Assembly: GCA_937944885.1 (NCBI GenBank)
Contig: CALFBB010000011.1
Span: forward strand, 1-64,000
Reading direction: 5' to 3'
Length of the DNA stretch: 64,000 bases
DNA from: an uncultured cyanobacterium
GTDB lineage: Bacteria > Cyanobacteriota > Cyanobacteriia > Thermostichales > Thermostichaceae
Each line of letters opens with the position of its first letter. Within the stretch, counting starts at the first letter, position 1. A program made the position numbers and the translations under genes. This document shows, one piece after another, positions 55,097-64,000 of the stretch. The notes under the pieces were generated by a model that searched no databases, was not told the DNA's origin, and saw nothing but the letters and a program-made list of their open reading frames with translations.

Positions 55097-58000
55097 TTAG
55101 GTGCTGAAGTAACGAGCTACAGGATGGTAGGCAATAATTGCTGTAGTGGATTGTTCTGGATCTAGCTGATCACTTTCATCCATGGTCAGACCGATACGCT
55201 CGGCTTTGAGCAGATCCAACAAAACCCGTTGATCCGGAATATAAGGGCAAGCAGGATAACCAAAACTGTAGCGGGATCCACGATAGCCTTGGTGTAAAAT
55301 CTTGCGGATATCGGGGCTATCTTCCTGGCCAAATCCCAGCTCCCGCCGAATGCGTGCATGGCACCATTCCGCTAAGGCTTCCGCCAGAGTAACAGCCATA
55401 CCATGGAAGTAGAGATAGTCGGTGTACTGGTTGTTGGCAAATAGAGTTTGGGCGTAGGTGGTGGCTTCTGCGCCCACGGTTACTGCCTGCATCGGGAAAA
55501 CATCCACCAAACCTGTGGAGCGATCGGCAAAAAAGTCGGCAATACAGTAGCGATTACCGGTTTTTTGGCGAGGAAAGGTGAAGCGAGCTAATTCACGGGT
55601 TCGAGGCGTCAAGCAAGGACGCTCAACCGTAGGCAATTGAAAGTAGAGGGTTGAGCCGGGATCCAACTGGAATAACTCAGAAAAACTGTCCGGATCAAAC
55701 ACAATCAAAGTATTACCTTCCGCCTGAGCAGGAAAATAGCCATAGACAATTTGTGGGTGCAGAATATCTTCTGTAGCGATCCGCTCCTTCCAACGCTCGA
55801 TCACCGGATCCACCTGGGTAGCGATAAACTCAGCAAACTCCTCAGCAGATTGCTCACGGGGCTTACGAATTTGCCATTGCCCGGCTACTAGCGCCTGCTT
55901 ATCGATGTAGAAAAACACCTCCGGCCAAGGGATTTCAGCAGCAGTGAGGACTTTGGATCCCCAGAAGGGTGGGATGGGTCGCTCCGTATCCAGGGTTACC
56001 GCCTCAGACCGACGGGTATCTTGCTCTTGGGGCTCAAGGATTTCAGGAGGAGATCCGACGGTAACTTCCGGAGCAGGCATGGGGGTGTCTGTTGCTTCGG
56101 GATCCACCTCAACCTTACCGTTCCCATCTGATAAGCCTAGCGATGATCCGGTTGCGGATCCGTTCAAAAAGCCCAAGCGATCATCCCATTGCCCTGCCGC
56201 TTTGGCAGACATCAACTGATCCATAAAGTGGAGATCGGCAAAGGCATCTCGACCGTAAATAACCTGACCTTTGTAGGTTTTCCGGCAGTCTTCTTCCACA
56301 AAACGACGCGTTAAGGCTGCTCCTCCTAAAATTACGGGAACAGTGATACCCCGCTCGTTAAAAACCTCGAGGTTCTCCTTCATAAAAGCGGTGGATTTCA
56401 CCAGTAACCCACTCATAGCAATACAATCAGCCTTGTACTTCTCATAGGCCTCGATGATGTTTTCCACCGGTTGTTTAATACCTAAGTTGATCACTTTATA
56501 ACCGTTGTTAGTGAGAATAATATCTACCAGGTTTTTGCCAATATCGTGTACATCGCCCTTAACGGTGGCAATCAAAAAGGTGCCTTTGGATCCATCTCCT
56601 CCCTTCTTTTCCATAAAGGGTTCCAAGTATTTTACAGCTGCCTTCATGGTCTCTGCCGACTGTAATACAAAAGGCAGTTGCATTTTGCCAGAACCAAATA
56701 GTTCTCCTACCTCTTTCATGCCGTCCAGCAAAAAGGTATTGATAATTTCTAGGGGAGGATACTTTTGTAAAGCTTCGGCAAGAGTATCTTCAAGGCCAAT
56801 CCGTTCTCCATCGATAATGTGCTGCCTCAGGCGTTCTTCTAGAGGCAAATCGGCCAGGGATCCGGCAGAGCGAAGATCTTTTCCCGAGACACCCTCGAAC
56901 AGTTGGGTCAATTGAGCTAGGGGATCATAGATGCAAATGCCCTCAGCGTTGAACTGTCGCCGATCCCAGATTAAATCCCGACACACCTGCTGCTGATCGG
57001 CAGGGATTTTACTCAGGGGCAGAATCTTGGCGGCGCTGACAATGGCAGCATCCATGCCGGCTTCCCGACACTCGTGCAAAAACACTGAGTTCAACACCAT
57101 ACGGGCGGCAGGGGTTAACCCAAAAGAAACATTCGATATCCCCAAAACAATATGAACCTCCGGAAAAGCTTGACGAATGCGGCGGATCCCTTCGATGGTG
57201 GCCGCCCCATTGGCCCGATCCTCCTCAATCCCGGTGGAAATGGGCAGCGCCAAGGGATCAAAGAAAATCTCATAGGGTGGGATCCCAAAGGCTACCGCCT
57301 GCTGATAAGCTCGCTCGGCAATCTGAAACTTTTTCTCAGCAGTACGAGCCATGCCTTCCTCATCAATGGTGCCGATGACTATACCGGCCCCGTAGCGCTT
57401 GGCCAGCTCCAGCACCTTGAAGAAGCGCTCCTCCCCATCCTCGTAGTTGGTGGAGTTGAGCAAACATTTGCCCCCGGCCACCTTGAGGCCCGCCTCCATC
57501 TTTTGCCACTCAGTGGAGTCGAGCATCAGCGGGATCTGAATCTGGGTCACCAGCCGCGACACCAACTCCCGCATATCCCGCACACCATCGCGACCCACAT
57601 AGTCCACGTTGACATCCAAAACATGGGATCCCTCTCGCACCTGTTCACGAGCCAGAGCCACTAGGCCATCCCAGTCTTCGGCATTGAGCAGATCCCGCAT
57701 CTTCTTGGACCCACTGGCATTCACCCGTTCCCCAATAATCAAGAAGGAGTTGTCCTGCTGATAGGGCTGAACGCTGTAAATAGAGGCGGCAGCGTGAATT
57801 CGTTCAATAGGTCGGCGTTTGGGTCGCAACCCTTGCACCGCCTGCACCAGCGCAGCAATATGATCCGGTCGGGTGCCACAGCAACCCCCCACCACCGCTA
57901 CTCCCAAATCCTGGACAAAATGCTGCAGATGGAAGCGCAACTGCTCGGGGGTGAGTTTGTAATGGGCCTGGCCACCGATGTTTTCCGGCAAGCCGGCATT

Positions 58001-58768
58001 GGGAATGCAGGAAATCGGGAAAGGAGAGTGTTTGGACAGATAACGAATGTGTTCCGTCATGCGGTCAGGGCCGGTGGCACAGTTAAGCCCCAGCACATCA
58101 ATCGGGTAAGGCTCCAAGATCGTCAGGGCTGCCCCAATCTCGGTGCCCACCAGCATCGTCCCCTGCACCTCAAACGTAAGAGAGACCACCACCGGCAAGC
58201 GGATCCCGCCCTTTTCAGCAAAGACCTGTTGCACCGCTCCCAAGGCCGCTTTGGTCTGTAGCACATCCTGGCAGGTCTCGATGATCAGCAGGTCAGCCCC
58301 CCCGTCAATTAACCCGCGCACCTGTTCGACGTAGCTCGCCTGCATTTCATCAAAGCCAATGTGCCCCAACGTCGGTAGCTTGGTGGTAGGGCCGATAGAG
58401 CCGGCTACAAAGCGAGGCTTAGCCGGTGTAGAAAACTCGGTTGCCAGACGCTTGGCCAGGCGAGCAGCCACTACATTGAGCTCATAGGCCTTTTCCGGGA
58501 TCCCGTATTCTGCCAAGACAATCGAGGTGGCGCCAAAGGTATCCGTCTCGATCACATCGGCTCCCACCTCCAGGAAGCCCCGGTGTACCTTTTCCACTGC
58601 TTCCGGCTTGGTGAGCACCAACATCTCGTTACAACCTTCTAACTCTGGCCCGCCAAAATCCGCTGCCGTCAGGTTTTGGGCTTGTAGCGAGGATCCCATA
58701 GCTCCATCGAATACAATCACCTGTTCCTGGAGCCGTTGCAGGAAGGGATGCAGCTGCGTCATGGCCAT
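55097..58768 (-). CDS. metH: cobalamin-dependent methionine synthase
   Basis: A ~1223-residue modular enzyme. The homocysteine domain (1-300) has the zinc cysteines in LNCATG and GGCCGT. The methyltetrahydrofolate domain contains [20 protein letters not shown]. The B12 domain has DVHDIGKN near residue 740, with the His that ligates cobalt. The C-terminal AdoMet activation domain ends in an ordered region ([25 protein letters not shown]). A Pro/Glu-rich linker of about 70 residues precedes it. It methylates homocysteine to methionine. The start is ATG 58768 or 58762. Confidence 0.97.
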   Translation of the reverse strand: MAMTQLHPFLQRLQEQVIVFDGAMGSSLQAQNLTAADFGGPELEGCNEMLVLTKPEAVEKVHRGFLEVGADVIETDTFGATSIVLAEYGIPEKAYELNVVAARLAKRLATEFSTPAKPRFVAGSIGPTTKLPTLGHIGFDEMQASYVEQVRGLIDGGADLLIIETCQDVLQTKAALGAVQQVFAEKGGIRLPVVVSLTFEVQGTMLVGTEIGAALTILEPYPIDVLGLNCATGPDRMTEHIRYLSKHSPFPISCIPNAGLPENIGGQAHYKLTPEQLRFHLQHFVQDLGVAVVGGCCGTRPDHIAALVQAVQGLRPKRRPIERIHAAASIYSVQPYQQDNSFLIIGERVNASGSKKMRDLLNAEDWDGLVALAREQVREGSHVLDVNVDYVGRDGVRDMRELVSRLVTQIQIPLMLDSTEWQKMEAGLKVAGGKCLLNSTNYEDGEERFFKVLELAKRYGAGIVIGTIDEEGMARTAEKKFQIAERAYQQAVAFGIPPYEIFFDPLALPISTGIEEDRANGAATIEGIRRIRQAFPEVHIVLGISNVSFGLTPAARMVLNSVFLHECREAGMDAAIVSAAKILPLSKIPADQQQVCRDLIWDRRQFNAEGICIYDPLAQLTQLFEGVSGKDLRSAGSLADLPLEERLRQHIIDGERIGLEDTLAEALQKYPPLEIINTFLLDGMKEVGELFGSGKMQLPFVLQSAETMKAAVKYLEPFMEKKGGDGSKGTFLIATVKGDVHDIGKNLVDIILTNNGYKVINLGIKQPVENIIEAYEKYKADCIAMSGLLVKSTAFMKENLEVFNERGITVPVILGGAALTRRFVEEDCRKTYKGQVIYGRDAFADLHFMDQLMSAKAAGQWDDRLGFLNGSATGSSLGLSDGNGKVEVDPEATDTPMPAPEVTVGSPPEILEPQEQDTRRSEAVTLDTERPIPPFWGSKVLTAAEIPWPEVFFYIDKQALVAGQWQIRKPREQSAEEFAEFIATQVDPVIERWKERIATEDILHPQIVYGYFPAQAEGNTLIVFDPDSFSELFQLDPGSTLYFQLPTVERPCLTPRTRELARFTFPRQKTGNRYCIADFFADRSTGLVDVFPMQAVTVGAEATTYAQTLFANNQYTDYLYFHGMAVTLAEALAEWCHARIRRELGFGQEDSPDIRKILHQGYRGSRYSFGYPACPYIPDQRVLLDLLKAERIGLTMDESDQLDPEQSTTAIIAYHPVARYFST

Positions 58769-59418
58769 GGGATCCAAACGGGAAGGAGAAAAGCCTGATT
58801 TAAGTTAGCATTGGGCCCTTTGTGGGAGCTACGCAGTTTTCCGAATGGCTGCTTTAGGATTCCCATTCTTTTCTTAGCACTGGCTTAGTGAGGATACCAT
58901 TTTCTGGGTCTAACCCATTGCTGTTTGGCAAAGAGCGGGCTAATTTAGGTAAGACGTTTTGGTGTGAACGGTTACAGTTGCTTGCTAAGGCCCGATACCA
59001 AACCGGTTGTGGGTTGTTGGAGGAGAGCTTCTCCTTACACCCAGGGGTTGTTGAGGTGCTGATATCTTACCCTCTTGACTTAACGAGGTGCTCTGCACTG
59101 TATTGGAGGGTTAGGGAGAGGAAAGTTTCACAGTCTGGAGTCTCAAGAGGCCCTACTCATCAAGACGAGTTTTGCGCTAATTTCGTTGAGCCCTATGAGC
59201 GACATCTGCTTCGAGATTGACCCGAGTGGTTGGCTGTTAAGAGGGGAGCAGACTTGCCTAGAGCAGGCTAGGTTTTTGTCTGTGGTTTTTCACTCTTTGC
59301 AGTTTCTAGCTTCGTGTATATCGGCGAAGGCGGGGGTGGGGTCGCTCTTTGTTTTTTGGTGCCTAGGTTCTCTTAGTCGCCTTTAGTTGTCTGTGATCAG
59401 GATCATGAGGAACTCAGC
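58769..59418. other. gene-free region upstream of rpoD
   Basis: About 650 bases between divergent metH and rpoD. It should hold both promoters and a long rpoD leader. Several short ORFs are present but none has a ribosome site or family likeness. No RNA gene is recognised. Confidence 0.4.
59075..59104 (+). promoter_or_regulatory. candidate promoter of rpoD
   Basis: TTGACT (59075-59080) and TGTATT (59099-59104) are spaced 18 bases apart. A start near 59111 would give a leader of about 310 bases. This is a weak match found by eye. Confidence 0.3.
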
Positions 59419-60633
59419 ATGACTCAAACAAAGGAATTGGTGAAATCTGGTAAAGCGGCTCTTCTCGAACCGGATTTGGAAGATTTACCTTCCGTCCCTT
59501 CGGACTCTGATCAGGAGAACAGAGCGGACACAATCGAGATGGAACTGGATGCCGATGACACCGATGCTTTTGATGAGGAAGACGAAGAGGAGATCTTAGA
59601 AGAGGATAGTGAAGCAGTCGGTGCAGATCCTAAGGAACGCTCAAAACGTAAGGCTGCCAGCAAGAAAAAGCACTATACCGATGACTCGATCCGGGTCTAC
59701 CTGCAAGAAATCGGGCGTATTCGGCTGCTGCGGGCGGATGAAGAAATTGAGTTGGCCCGCAAAATTGCCGATCTACTGGAGCTAGAGCGAATTCGTGAGG
59801 GGATCTATAAACGTATGGGCCTCTGGGAAGACCCAGAGGAAGTGCCCGATACCCTCTGGGCCGAAGAAGTGAACATGACGTTACCGGATTTCCGGCGGCG
59901 CTTGCATCGGGGGCGACGGGCCAAAGAAAAGATGGTGCAGTCTAACCTGCGTTTGGTGGTTTCCATCGCCAAAAAGTACATGAACCGGGGTTTATCTTTT
60001 CAGGATTTGATTCAAGAGGGATCCCTGGGATTAATCCGAGCAGCAGAAAAGTTTGACCACGAAAAAGGCTACAAGTTCTCCACCTATGCCACCTGGTGGA
60101 TTCGGCAGGCTATCACTCGAGCTATTGCCGACCAATCCCGTACCATTCGTCTGCCGGTTCACCTCTACGAGACCATCTCCCGCATCAAAAAAGTAACCAA
60201 GCTGCTTTCTCAGGAGTTGGGTCGCAAACCTACTGAAGAAGAGATTGCCACCCGTATGGAGATTACCATTGAGAAGTTGCGGTTTATTGCCAAGTCAGCT
60301 CAGTTACCTATTTCTTTGGAAACTCCCATCGGCAAGGAAGAGGATTCTCGCTTAGGGGACTTCATTGAGTCGGATGGAGAAACGCCGGAAGATCGGGTGG
60401 CCAAGATCCTGCTGCGGGAGGATCTAGAAAGTGTTTTGGAAACCCTCACTCCCCGGGAACGAGATGTGTTGAAGTTGCGCTACGGATTAGATGATGGCCG
60501 CATGAAAACCCTGGAGGAAATCGGGCAGATCTTTAACGTCACCCGCGAACGGATCCGCCAGATCGAGGCCAAAGCCCTGCGAAAACTACGCCACCCCAAC
60601 CGCAACAGCGTTCTGAAGGAGTACATCCGCTAG
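59419..60633 (+). CDS. rpoD: primary (group 1) RNA polymerase sigma factor
   Basis: A 404-residue sigma-70. The N-terminal ~85 residues are acidic. Region 1.2 is [16 protein letters not shown]. Regions 2.1-2.4 read [38 protein letters not shown] and [26 protein letters not shown]. Region 4.2 ends [22 protein letters not shown]. The acidic N-terminus and complete regions identify the housekeeping SigA, not group 2. It directs most promoters during growth. Confidence 0.95.
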   Translation: MTQTKELVKSGKAALLEPDLEDLPSVPSDSDQENRADTIEMELDADDTDAFDEEDEEEILEEDSEAVGADPKERSKRKAASKKKHYTDDSIRVYLQEIGRIRLLRADEEIELARKIADLLELERIREGIYKRMGLWEDPEEVPDTLWAEEVNMTLPDFRRRLHRGRRAKEKMVQSNLRLVVSIAKKYMNRGLSFQDLIQEGSLGLIRAAEKFDHEKGYKFSTYATWWIRQAITRAIADQSRTIRLPVHLYETISRIKKVTKLLSQELGRKPTEEEIATRMEITIEKLRFIAKSAQLPISLETPIGKEEDSRLGDFIESDGETPEDRVAKILLREDLESVLETLTPRERDVLKLRYGLDDGRMKTLEEIGQIFNVTRERIRQIEAKALRKLRHPNRNSVLKEYIR

Positions 60634-60990
60634 GTATCGGTCTTCTGAGTTCAGCCATAACAATCTTTTGGTAGGGAGAACTGTTTTCAACCAGGGTGCT
60701 TAGGATGGAGAAATGCTCCCAAGCGGTTAGGTCTGTCAAGGGGCTCTGAAGTTACTGAGGGTGGAATCAAAGTCATCTGAGCTGAGGGGAAAACTCCAGA
60801 GGTTGTGGTGTAACCCTAAATCAGGTGGCTCTACCTTTCTCTTGCTTAACCTTTTCTTGACTAGAACCTGCTCAATGGCCCTGCAAGCTTTGCTAGAGGG
60901 GTGGCGGATGCTTGCGCGAGTTTTTTTCTGCTTGAGGCGGCTCTGCTGAGGCATAGTTAAGGTGAACAAATCCAAATACTGTCACTCCCC
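60634..60990. other. gene-free gap between rpoD and TerB-like gene
   Basis: About 350 bases with no ORF of credible coding character. No terminator with a T-run was found directly after rpoD. It must include the promoter of the gene at 60991. Confidence 0.35.
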
Positions 60991-61407
60991 ATGAACCCCA
61001 CGACCCAACATCAATTGATGCTTAAAATTGTGGCCGGCTCTGCTTGGGCCGATGGACATCTTGAACCTCAGGAATTGGCCTATCTTGGATCCCTGTTGCG
61101 ACGATACGAACTGGAGCACGACCCGGAACTACAAGAGCTCCTCCGGCAGCCGGTTTCAATTCAACAAACGGAACTGTGGATGGCTGATTATCTAGCTCAG
61201 GCTACCGAAGCTGAACGGATGCAGTTGTTAGGGGCGATCGGTAACCTGCTGATCGCAGATGATAATGTCTCACCGGAAGAGCACAGCCTTTTGGACGACT
61301 ACCACAGCCTGATGGCCGGGATCCCAGCCCAGCCAGAATCAGCCCCTAACCTGGTGAAGCGTGTTGGCCAATTTTTTCGACGCGTGGCGAAAGCTGTAGC
61401 TGGCTGA
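60991..61407 (+). CDS. TerB-like domain protein
   Basis: A 138-residue, mostly helical acidic protein: LKIVAGSAWADGHLEPQELAYLGSLL and IGNLLIADDNVSPEEHSLL show the TerB-like helix and acidic-loop pairs. A basic C-terminal tail (LVKRVGQFFRRVAKAVAG) forms an amphipathic helix that could touch a membrane. No signal peptide is seen. The function is unknown. Confidence 0.7.
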   Translation: MNPTTQHQLMLKIVAGSAWADGHLEPQELAYLGSLLRRYELEHDPELQELLRQPVSIQQTELWMADYLAQATEAERMQLLGAIGNLLIADDNVSPEEHSLLDDYHSLMAGIPAQPESAPNLVKRVGQFFRRVAKAVAG

Positions 61408-61682
61408 TCCGTAAGGGGTTGCCCACAGAAATCCCATCTGTCCCCTAGGTGGCTCATCTTCGCCCTCTGATCGCACGGAGCCACCCCTTGCCGACAGCGC
61501 TTGGGATCCCTATAACTGCAAATATTAAATTGCTCTAAACCGCAGAAAGATCTAAAAAATCGAAATCGTAAGATAAGGAAGTAGGGGCTCCCGAAGGAAC
61601 AAGCCTTAATTGAATCGCGCCCTTTTCTTCTTGGGGCAGGTTTTTTCAGATTCAACTTTTTTTGGGTTGATGGAGGCGGCTT

Positions 61683-61856
61683 ATGAAACTTTTTTTCCGT
61701 GGCAATACCTTTGACTACGTTCCTGCCCCCCCTCAGCTTAGCGATGAAGGGTTGCATGCTTCTTATCGCGGCCAAGCTCTGTTGGTACACCACACCAGCA
61801 AGAGTGCAATGCCTCACCCCAACCAACCGTTAGTCTACCGGGGTGTGAGCTATTAA
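61683..61856 (+). CDS. DUF4278-family small protein
   Basis: A 57-residue protein: MKLFFRGNTFDYVP and the C-terminal VYRGVSY match the cyanobacterial DUF4278 family, in which a YRG motif is repeated. A second copy is seen in ASYRGQALLVHH. GGAGG lies ahead of the ATG. It is about 275 bases from the upstream TerB-like gene and probably has its own promoter. The function is unknown; family members often respond to stress or light. Confidence 0.8.
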   Translation: MKLFFRGNTFDYVPAPPQLSDEGLHASYRGQALLVHHTSKSAMPHPNQPLVYRGVSY

Positions 61857-61921
61857 TCAGCTTCTCACGGGTAGGCGATTCTTCAACTTCCAATTGGTTT
61901 TTAGTTGTTTCTGGGGACTCT

Positions 61922-61970
61922 AGAGATTCCTGGGAGAGTTCTCAAGCGGCCCTGCTGGGGTCTCTTTTTT
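61922..61970 (+). terminator. candidate intrinsic terminator after the DUF4278 gene
   Basis: AGAGATTCC (61922-61930) pairs with GGGGTCTCT (61957-61965) over nine bases with two G-U pairs, followed by TTTTT (61966-61970). The 26-base loop is long. It lies about 65 bases beyond the gene's stop codon. Confidence 0.45.
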
Positions 61971-61997
61971 CAGAGCTAAGTTCAGCAGGAAAGCACT

Positions 61998-62585
61998 TCA
62001 ATCTAGCCAGTTCAAGTCTTCCAGGTCGATATCTTCATCGACCGGCTCCTCTCTTTGGCTATGCACTGTGTTGGAGATGGACTTCAGAGTAGGCTAGGGG
62101 GTGCGCGGCTTGGTGATAAAGGGGGACTCTGTGATGCAATTGGGGGCTAGCCCTTGCAAAAAGAAATCAACTGTGGCTTTCTTGAGCCAGCCATTCAAAA
62201 CATCACCGCACCGATGTGCATCCCGTTGATGCGGTGTTCCCGAATCGCCCGTTCGAGTTGAAGGAAGAGGAGGGAGTAGTTCTGCTGTTTGCAAACATTC
62301 CCGAGGGGCATTTTGTCTTGTCGCTGCAATAGTTTGGGCTACTGCTCCACCCAAAAAATCTACGGTTTCCTGCTTGAGCCAACCGCAGGTCACCAAAATC
62401 TTGCCAAATTGCACCCTGCAGTAGGATTGATCCTGCAGGGTAACTTGAACTTGGCCTCCGTAAGCAACCCAGTTTGCATCAACACTTGACCCAGCGGCTG
62501 TGCAGAAGGTTTTGGGGTGATCATTAGAGGGCAAGAAAAAATCGGGTTGCAAGCTGGGTGAGCCTACATTGGCGACCCTGGCCAA
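61998..62585 (-). pseudogene. decayed repeat protein with frameshifts and an amber stop
   Basis: The minus-strand frame shows GKILVTCGWLKQETVDFL and later LNGWLKKATVDFF, two copies of a motif seen in a cyanobacterial family. Frame changes are visible. The frame giving LGQVLMQTGLLTEA switches to QVQVTLQDQS after one missing base near 62443. The frame giving LERAIREHRINGMHIGAVMF joins LNGWLKKAT in another frame. A TAG at 62094-62096 then interrupts before an intact acidic tail (PVDEDIDLEDLNWLD) and TGA at 61998-62000. I read it as a non-functional relic. Confidence 0.7.
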
Positions 62586-62734
62586 GGTGAGTCGGGATAG
62601 ATGTCCAGTTCTGGAAGCAGGTGGATTGAGCTATGCTTGCCCAGGGAGTGGGTTTGTCTTAGGGATAAGGTGCTGCTTGGCAGAGATTCGGGTGATAATG
62701 GCTTTAGCAACTTGCCCTACAGGAACCTTCTGTA

Positions 62735-62974
62735 ATGGAAGCCTTTTTCGAGTTTCTCTGGTCTGCTTCAGCCATCTTGTTAGTGGTATTGGTGTTGCTG
62801 CACAGCCCCAAAGGGGATGGACTGGCGGGCATTGGCGGACAGGCCCAGTTGTTCTCCAGTTCCAAAAGTGCTGAGCAAAATCTAAACCGCATGACCTGGA
62901 CGGTGGCTACTCTCTTTCTGTCGATCAGTGTGGTGTTGGGAGCAGGTTGGCTGTCGGCGGCTGGCGGTCAGTAG
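62735..62974 (+). CDS. secG: preprotein translocase subunit SecG
   Basis: A 79-residue protein with two hydrophobic segments (LWSASAILLVVLVLLHSPKG and ATLFLSISVVLGAGWL) around the conserved loop GIGGQAQLFSSSKSAEQNLNRMT. SecG helps the SecYE channel in protein export at plasma and thylakoid membranes. A short spacer separates it from the hydrolase gene, giving likely co-transcription. Confidence 0.93.
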   Translation: MEAFFEFLWSASAILLVVLVLLHSPKGDGLAGIGGQAQLFSSSKSAEQNLNRMTWTVATLFLSISVVLGAGWLSAAGGQ

Positions 62975-62987
62975 AGGCGTCGATAGT

Positions 62988-63638
62988 GTGTCCGTGATCT
63001 ATTTACATGGGTTTGGCTCTGGGCCGCAGTCAGCGAAGGCTACTTTTTTTCGCCAGCGCCTAGAGCAGATTGGCATACCTCTACAGGTGCCGGATCTCAA
63101 TCAGGATCAGTTTTCTCAGCTCACCCTAACCCGGCAAATCCAACAGGTATGCAAGCAGCTAGCAGAGTCTGCCTACCCTTCTGTAACCCTAATCGGCTCT
63201 AGTTTGGGAGGAGTGGTGGCTGCCTGGGTAGCAGAGCGGCAAGCTTGTGTGGAGCGGTTGATTCTTTTGGCTCCAGCTTTTGGCTTTCTGGGCCATTGGC
63301 TACCCCGACTGGGGGCTGAGGCGGTTGAAACGTGGCAACGAACCGGGTTGCTACCTGTTTTTCACTATGGGGAAGGTCGTCCGCTGCCTCTGGAGTACAA
63401 GTTTGTAACGGATGCTCAAAACTACCCGGATGGATTATTACGACGACCCGTGCCTACCTTGATACTGCATGGGATCCGAGATGAAACCATTCCCATTCAG
63501 GCTAGCCGAGACTACGTGGCCCACCGCCCTTGGGCACAGCTGATCCCCCTGGAGAGCGATCATGCTTTGACCGATGTGTTGGAGCCCATTTGGCAAGCCA
63601 CCTGTCACTTCTGTGGGTGGGCTGCTCCCTCTCTCTAA
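62988..63638 (+). CDS. YqiA/YcfP-type alpha/beta hydrolase
   Basis: A ~216-residue alpha/beta-fold esterase-like protein. IYLHGFGSGPQSAKATFF is the N-terminal oxyanion region, LIGSSLGGVVAAWVAE is the nucleophile elbow with Ser in GSSLG, and the acid/base partners are in ILHGIRDETIPIQ and SDHALTD (Asp, His). The start is GTG 62988 with GAGG upstream; the longest frame would overlap secG and is unlikely. The natural substrate is unknown. Confidence 0.8.
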   Translation: MSVIYLHGFGSGPQSAKATFFRQRLEQIGIPLQVPDLNQDQFSQLTLTRQIQQVCKQLAESAYPSVTLIGSSLGGVVAAWVAERQACVERLILLAPAFGFLGHWLPRLGAEAVETWQRTGLLPVFHYGEGRPLPLEYKFVTDAQNYPDGLLRRPVPTLILHGIRDETIPIQASRDYVAHRPWAQLIPLESDHALTDVLEPIWQATCHFCGWAAPSL

Positions 63639-63643
63639 GGGGG

Positions 63644-63661
63644 TACACAATTTACACAATT
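63644..63661. repeat. 9-bp tandem duplication
   Basis: TACACAATT occurs twice in succession, followed by an AT-rich run. Confidence 0.65.
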
Positions 63662-63714
63662 TAATTTTATTTTAATTTAGTTAGCTGGGATCCTCATCAT
63701 CGTGAGCTCCTCCT

Positions 63715-64000
63715 ATGCAATCTTTTGACGGCCTGATTTTCGATATGGACGGGGTGATTGTGGACTCCGAACCTATTCATGCTCAGGCAGGAGCAACTGC
63801 CCTGCAACGCTGCGGTTTATCGATAGAGTTAGCACCCATTTCTCTCCGGTTCAAGGGCTGCACCGACCGGGACATGTTTGCTTATCTTGTTGAGCACTGT
63901 ACAGATACCCCGGTGGAGGAGCAGCAGGCTGTGGTGCAGCGCTTAATTGCAGAAAAGGCCAGCGCTTTTGCCGACTTACTGGATCAGGTTTCTCTGGTGC
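63715..64000 (+). CDS. HAD-superfamily hydrolase, beta-phosphoglucomutase-like (partial at window end)
   Basis: The visible 95 residues begin MQSFDGLIFDMDGVIVDSE, the HAD motif I (DxDGxxVDSE) with the nucleophile Asp. The helical cap that follows (GCTDRDMFAYLVEHC) is that of subfamily IA phosphatases/phosphoglucomutases. Motifs II-IV lie beyond the window. The substrate cannot be told from this part. GGATCC and an AT-rich leader precede the start. Confidence 0.85.
   Translation, partial: MQSFDGLIFDMDGVIVDSEPIHAQAGATALQRCGLSIELAPISLRFKGCTDRDMFAYLVEHCTDTPVEEQQAVVQRLIAEKASAFADLLDQVSLV

Noticed and set aside
58888-59220. 110-residue ORF upstream of rpoD
   Set aside because: No ribosome site or family likeness; lies in the presumed promoter and leader region.

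Overview
The window is chromosomal DNA from a cyanobacterium. Taxon-specific genes are chlH (Mg-chelatase), vipp1, a plastoquinone-type solanesyl diphosphate synthase, a cyanophycin synthetase of the CphA2 type, an SmtA-type metallothionein, a group 1 sigma factor of the SigA kind, and several cyanobacterial small families (DUF4330, DUF4278, TIGR03943). LpxD shows a Gram-negative outer membrane. Base composition is moderately GC-rich. The palindrome GGGATCCC and its core GGATCC recur throughout, taking the place that HIP1 (GCGATCGC) has in many cyanobacteria. Together with the gene content this fits a deep-branching unicellular Synechococcus of the hot-spring JA type; that placement is inference.

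Layout. 1-3.9 kb: fragment of a nucleoside hydrolase gene, a thioredoxin-like [2Fe-2S] protein, a 2'-5' RNA ligase-like protein, a solitary atpC, a small unknown, a TPR protein and tlyA. 3.9-8.2 kb: phosphate operon pstS-pstC-pstA-pstB on the minus strand behind a Pho-box-like array. 8.5-16 kb: rplI, dnaB carrying a 141-residue mini-intein, a tandem universal stress protein, larB, terC, and a lipid-transport pair (MlaF-like ATPase plus MCE protein). 16-21.5 kb: acs, lepB, solanesyl diphosphate synthase, a CsoR-type metal sensor, a TerB-like protein. 21.7-25.3 kb: plus-strand cluster rpsP-khpA-get3d-hisF-cysQ. 25.3-32.3 kb: pentapeptide protein, vipp1, HD hydrolase, metallothionein, recJ, glycosyltransferase. 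32.3-33.1 kb: AT-rich gene-free stretch ending in a possible structured RNA. 33.1-41.5 kb: lipoprotein, SRPBCC protein, peroxiredoxin-like protein, UbiB-family kinase, aroQ with a small overlapping ORF, cphA2, a GTPase and tRNA-Phe. 41.6-49.3 kb: Crp-family regulator, an APH-AAA fusion, two unknowns, then an envelope cluster (TIGR03943, beta-propeller, DUF4330, lpxD). 49.7-64 kb: chlH, a decayed integrase, an orphan potC, metH, rpoD, a second TerB-like protein, a DUF4278 protein, a decayed repeat protein, secG, an alpha/beta hydrolase and the start of a HAD phosphatase.

Most of the window is ordinary core genome. I found no CRISPR array, intact transposase, prophage or recognisable defence island. 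The unusual signals are the compact DnaB mini-intein, three gene relics (nucleoside hydrolase, integron-type integrase, and a frameshifted repeat protein with an amber stop), a possible ~127-nt structured RNA, the GGGATCCC iterated palindrome, and many exact two-copy tandem duplications of 9-16 bp, almost all between genes.
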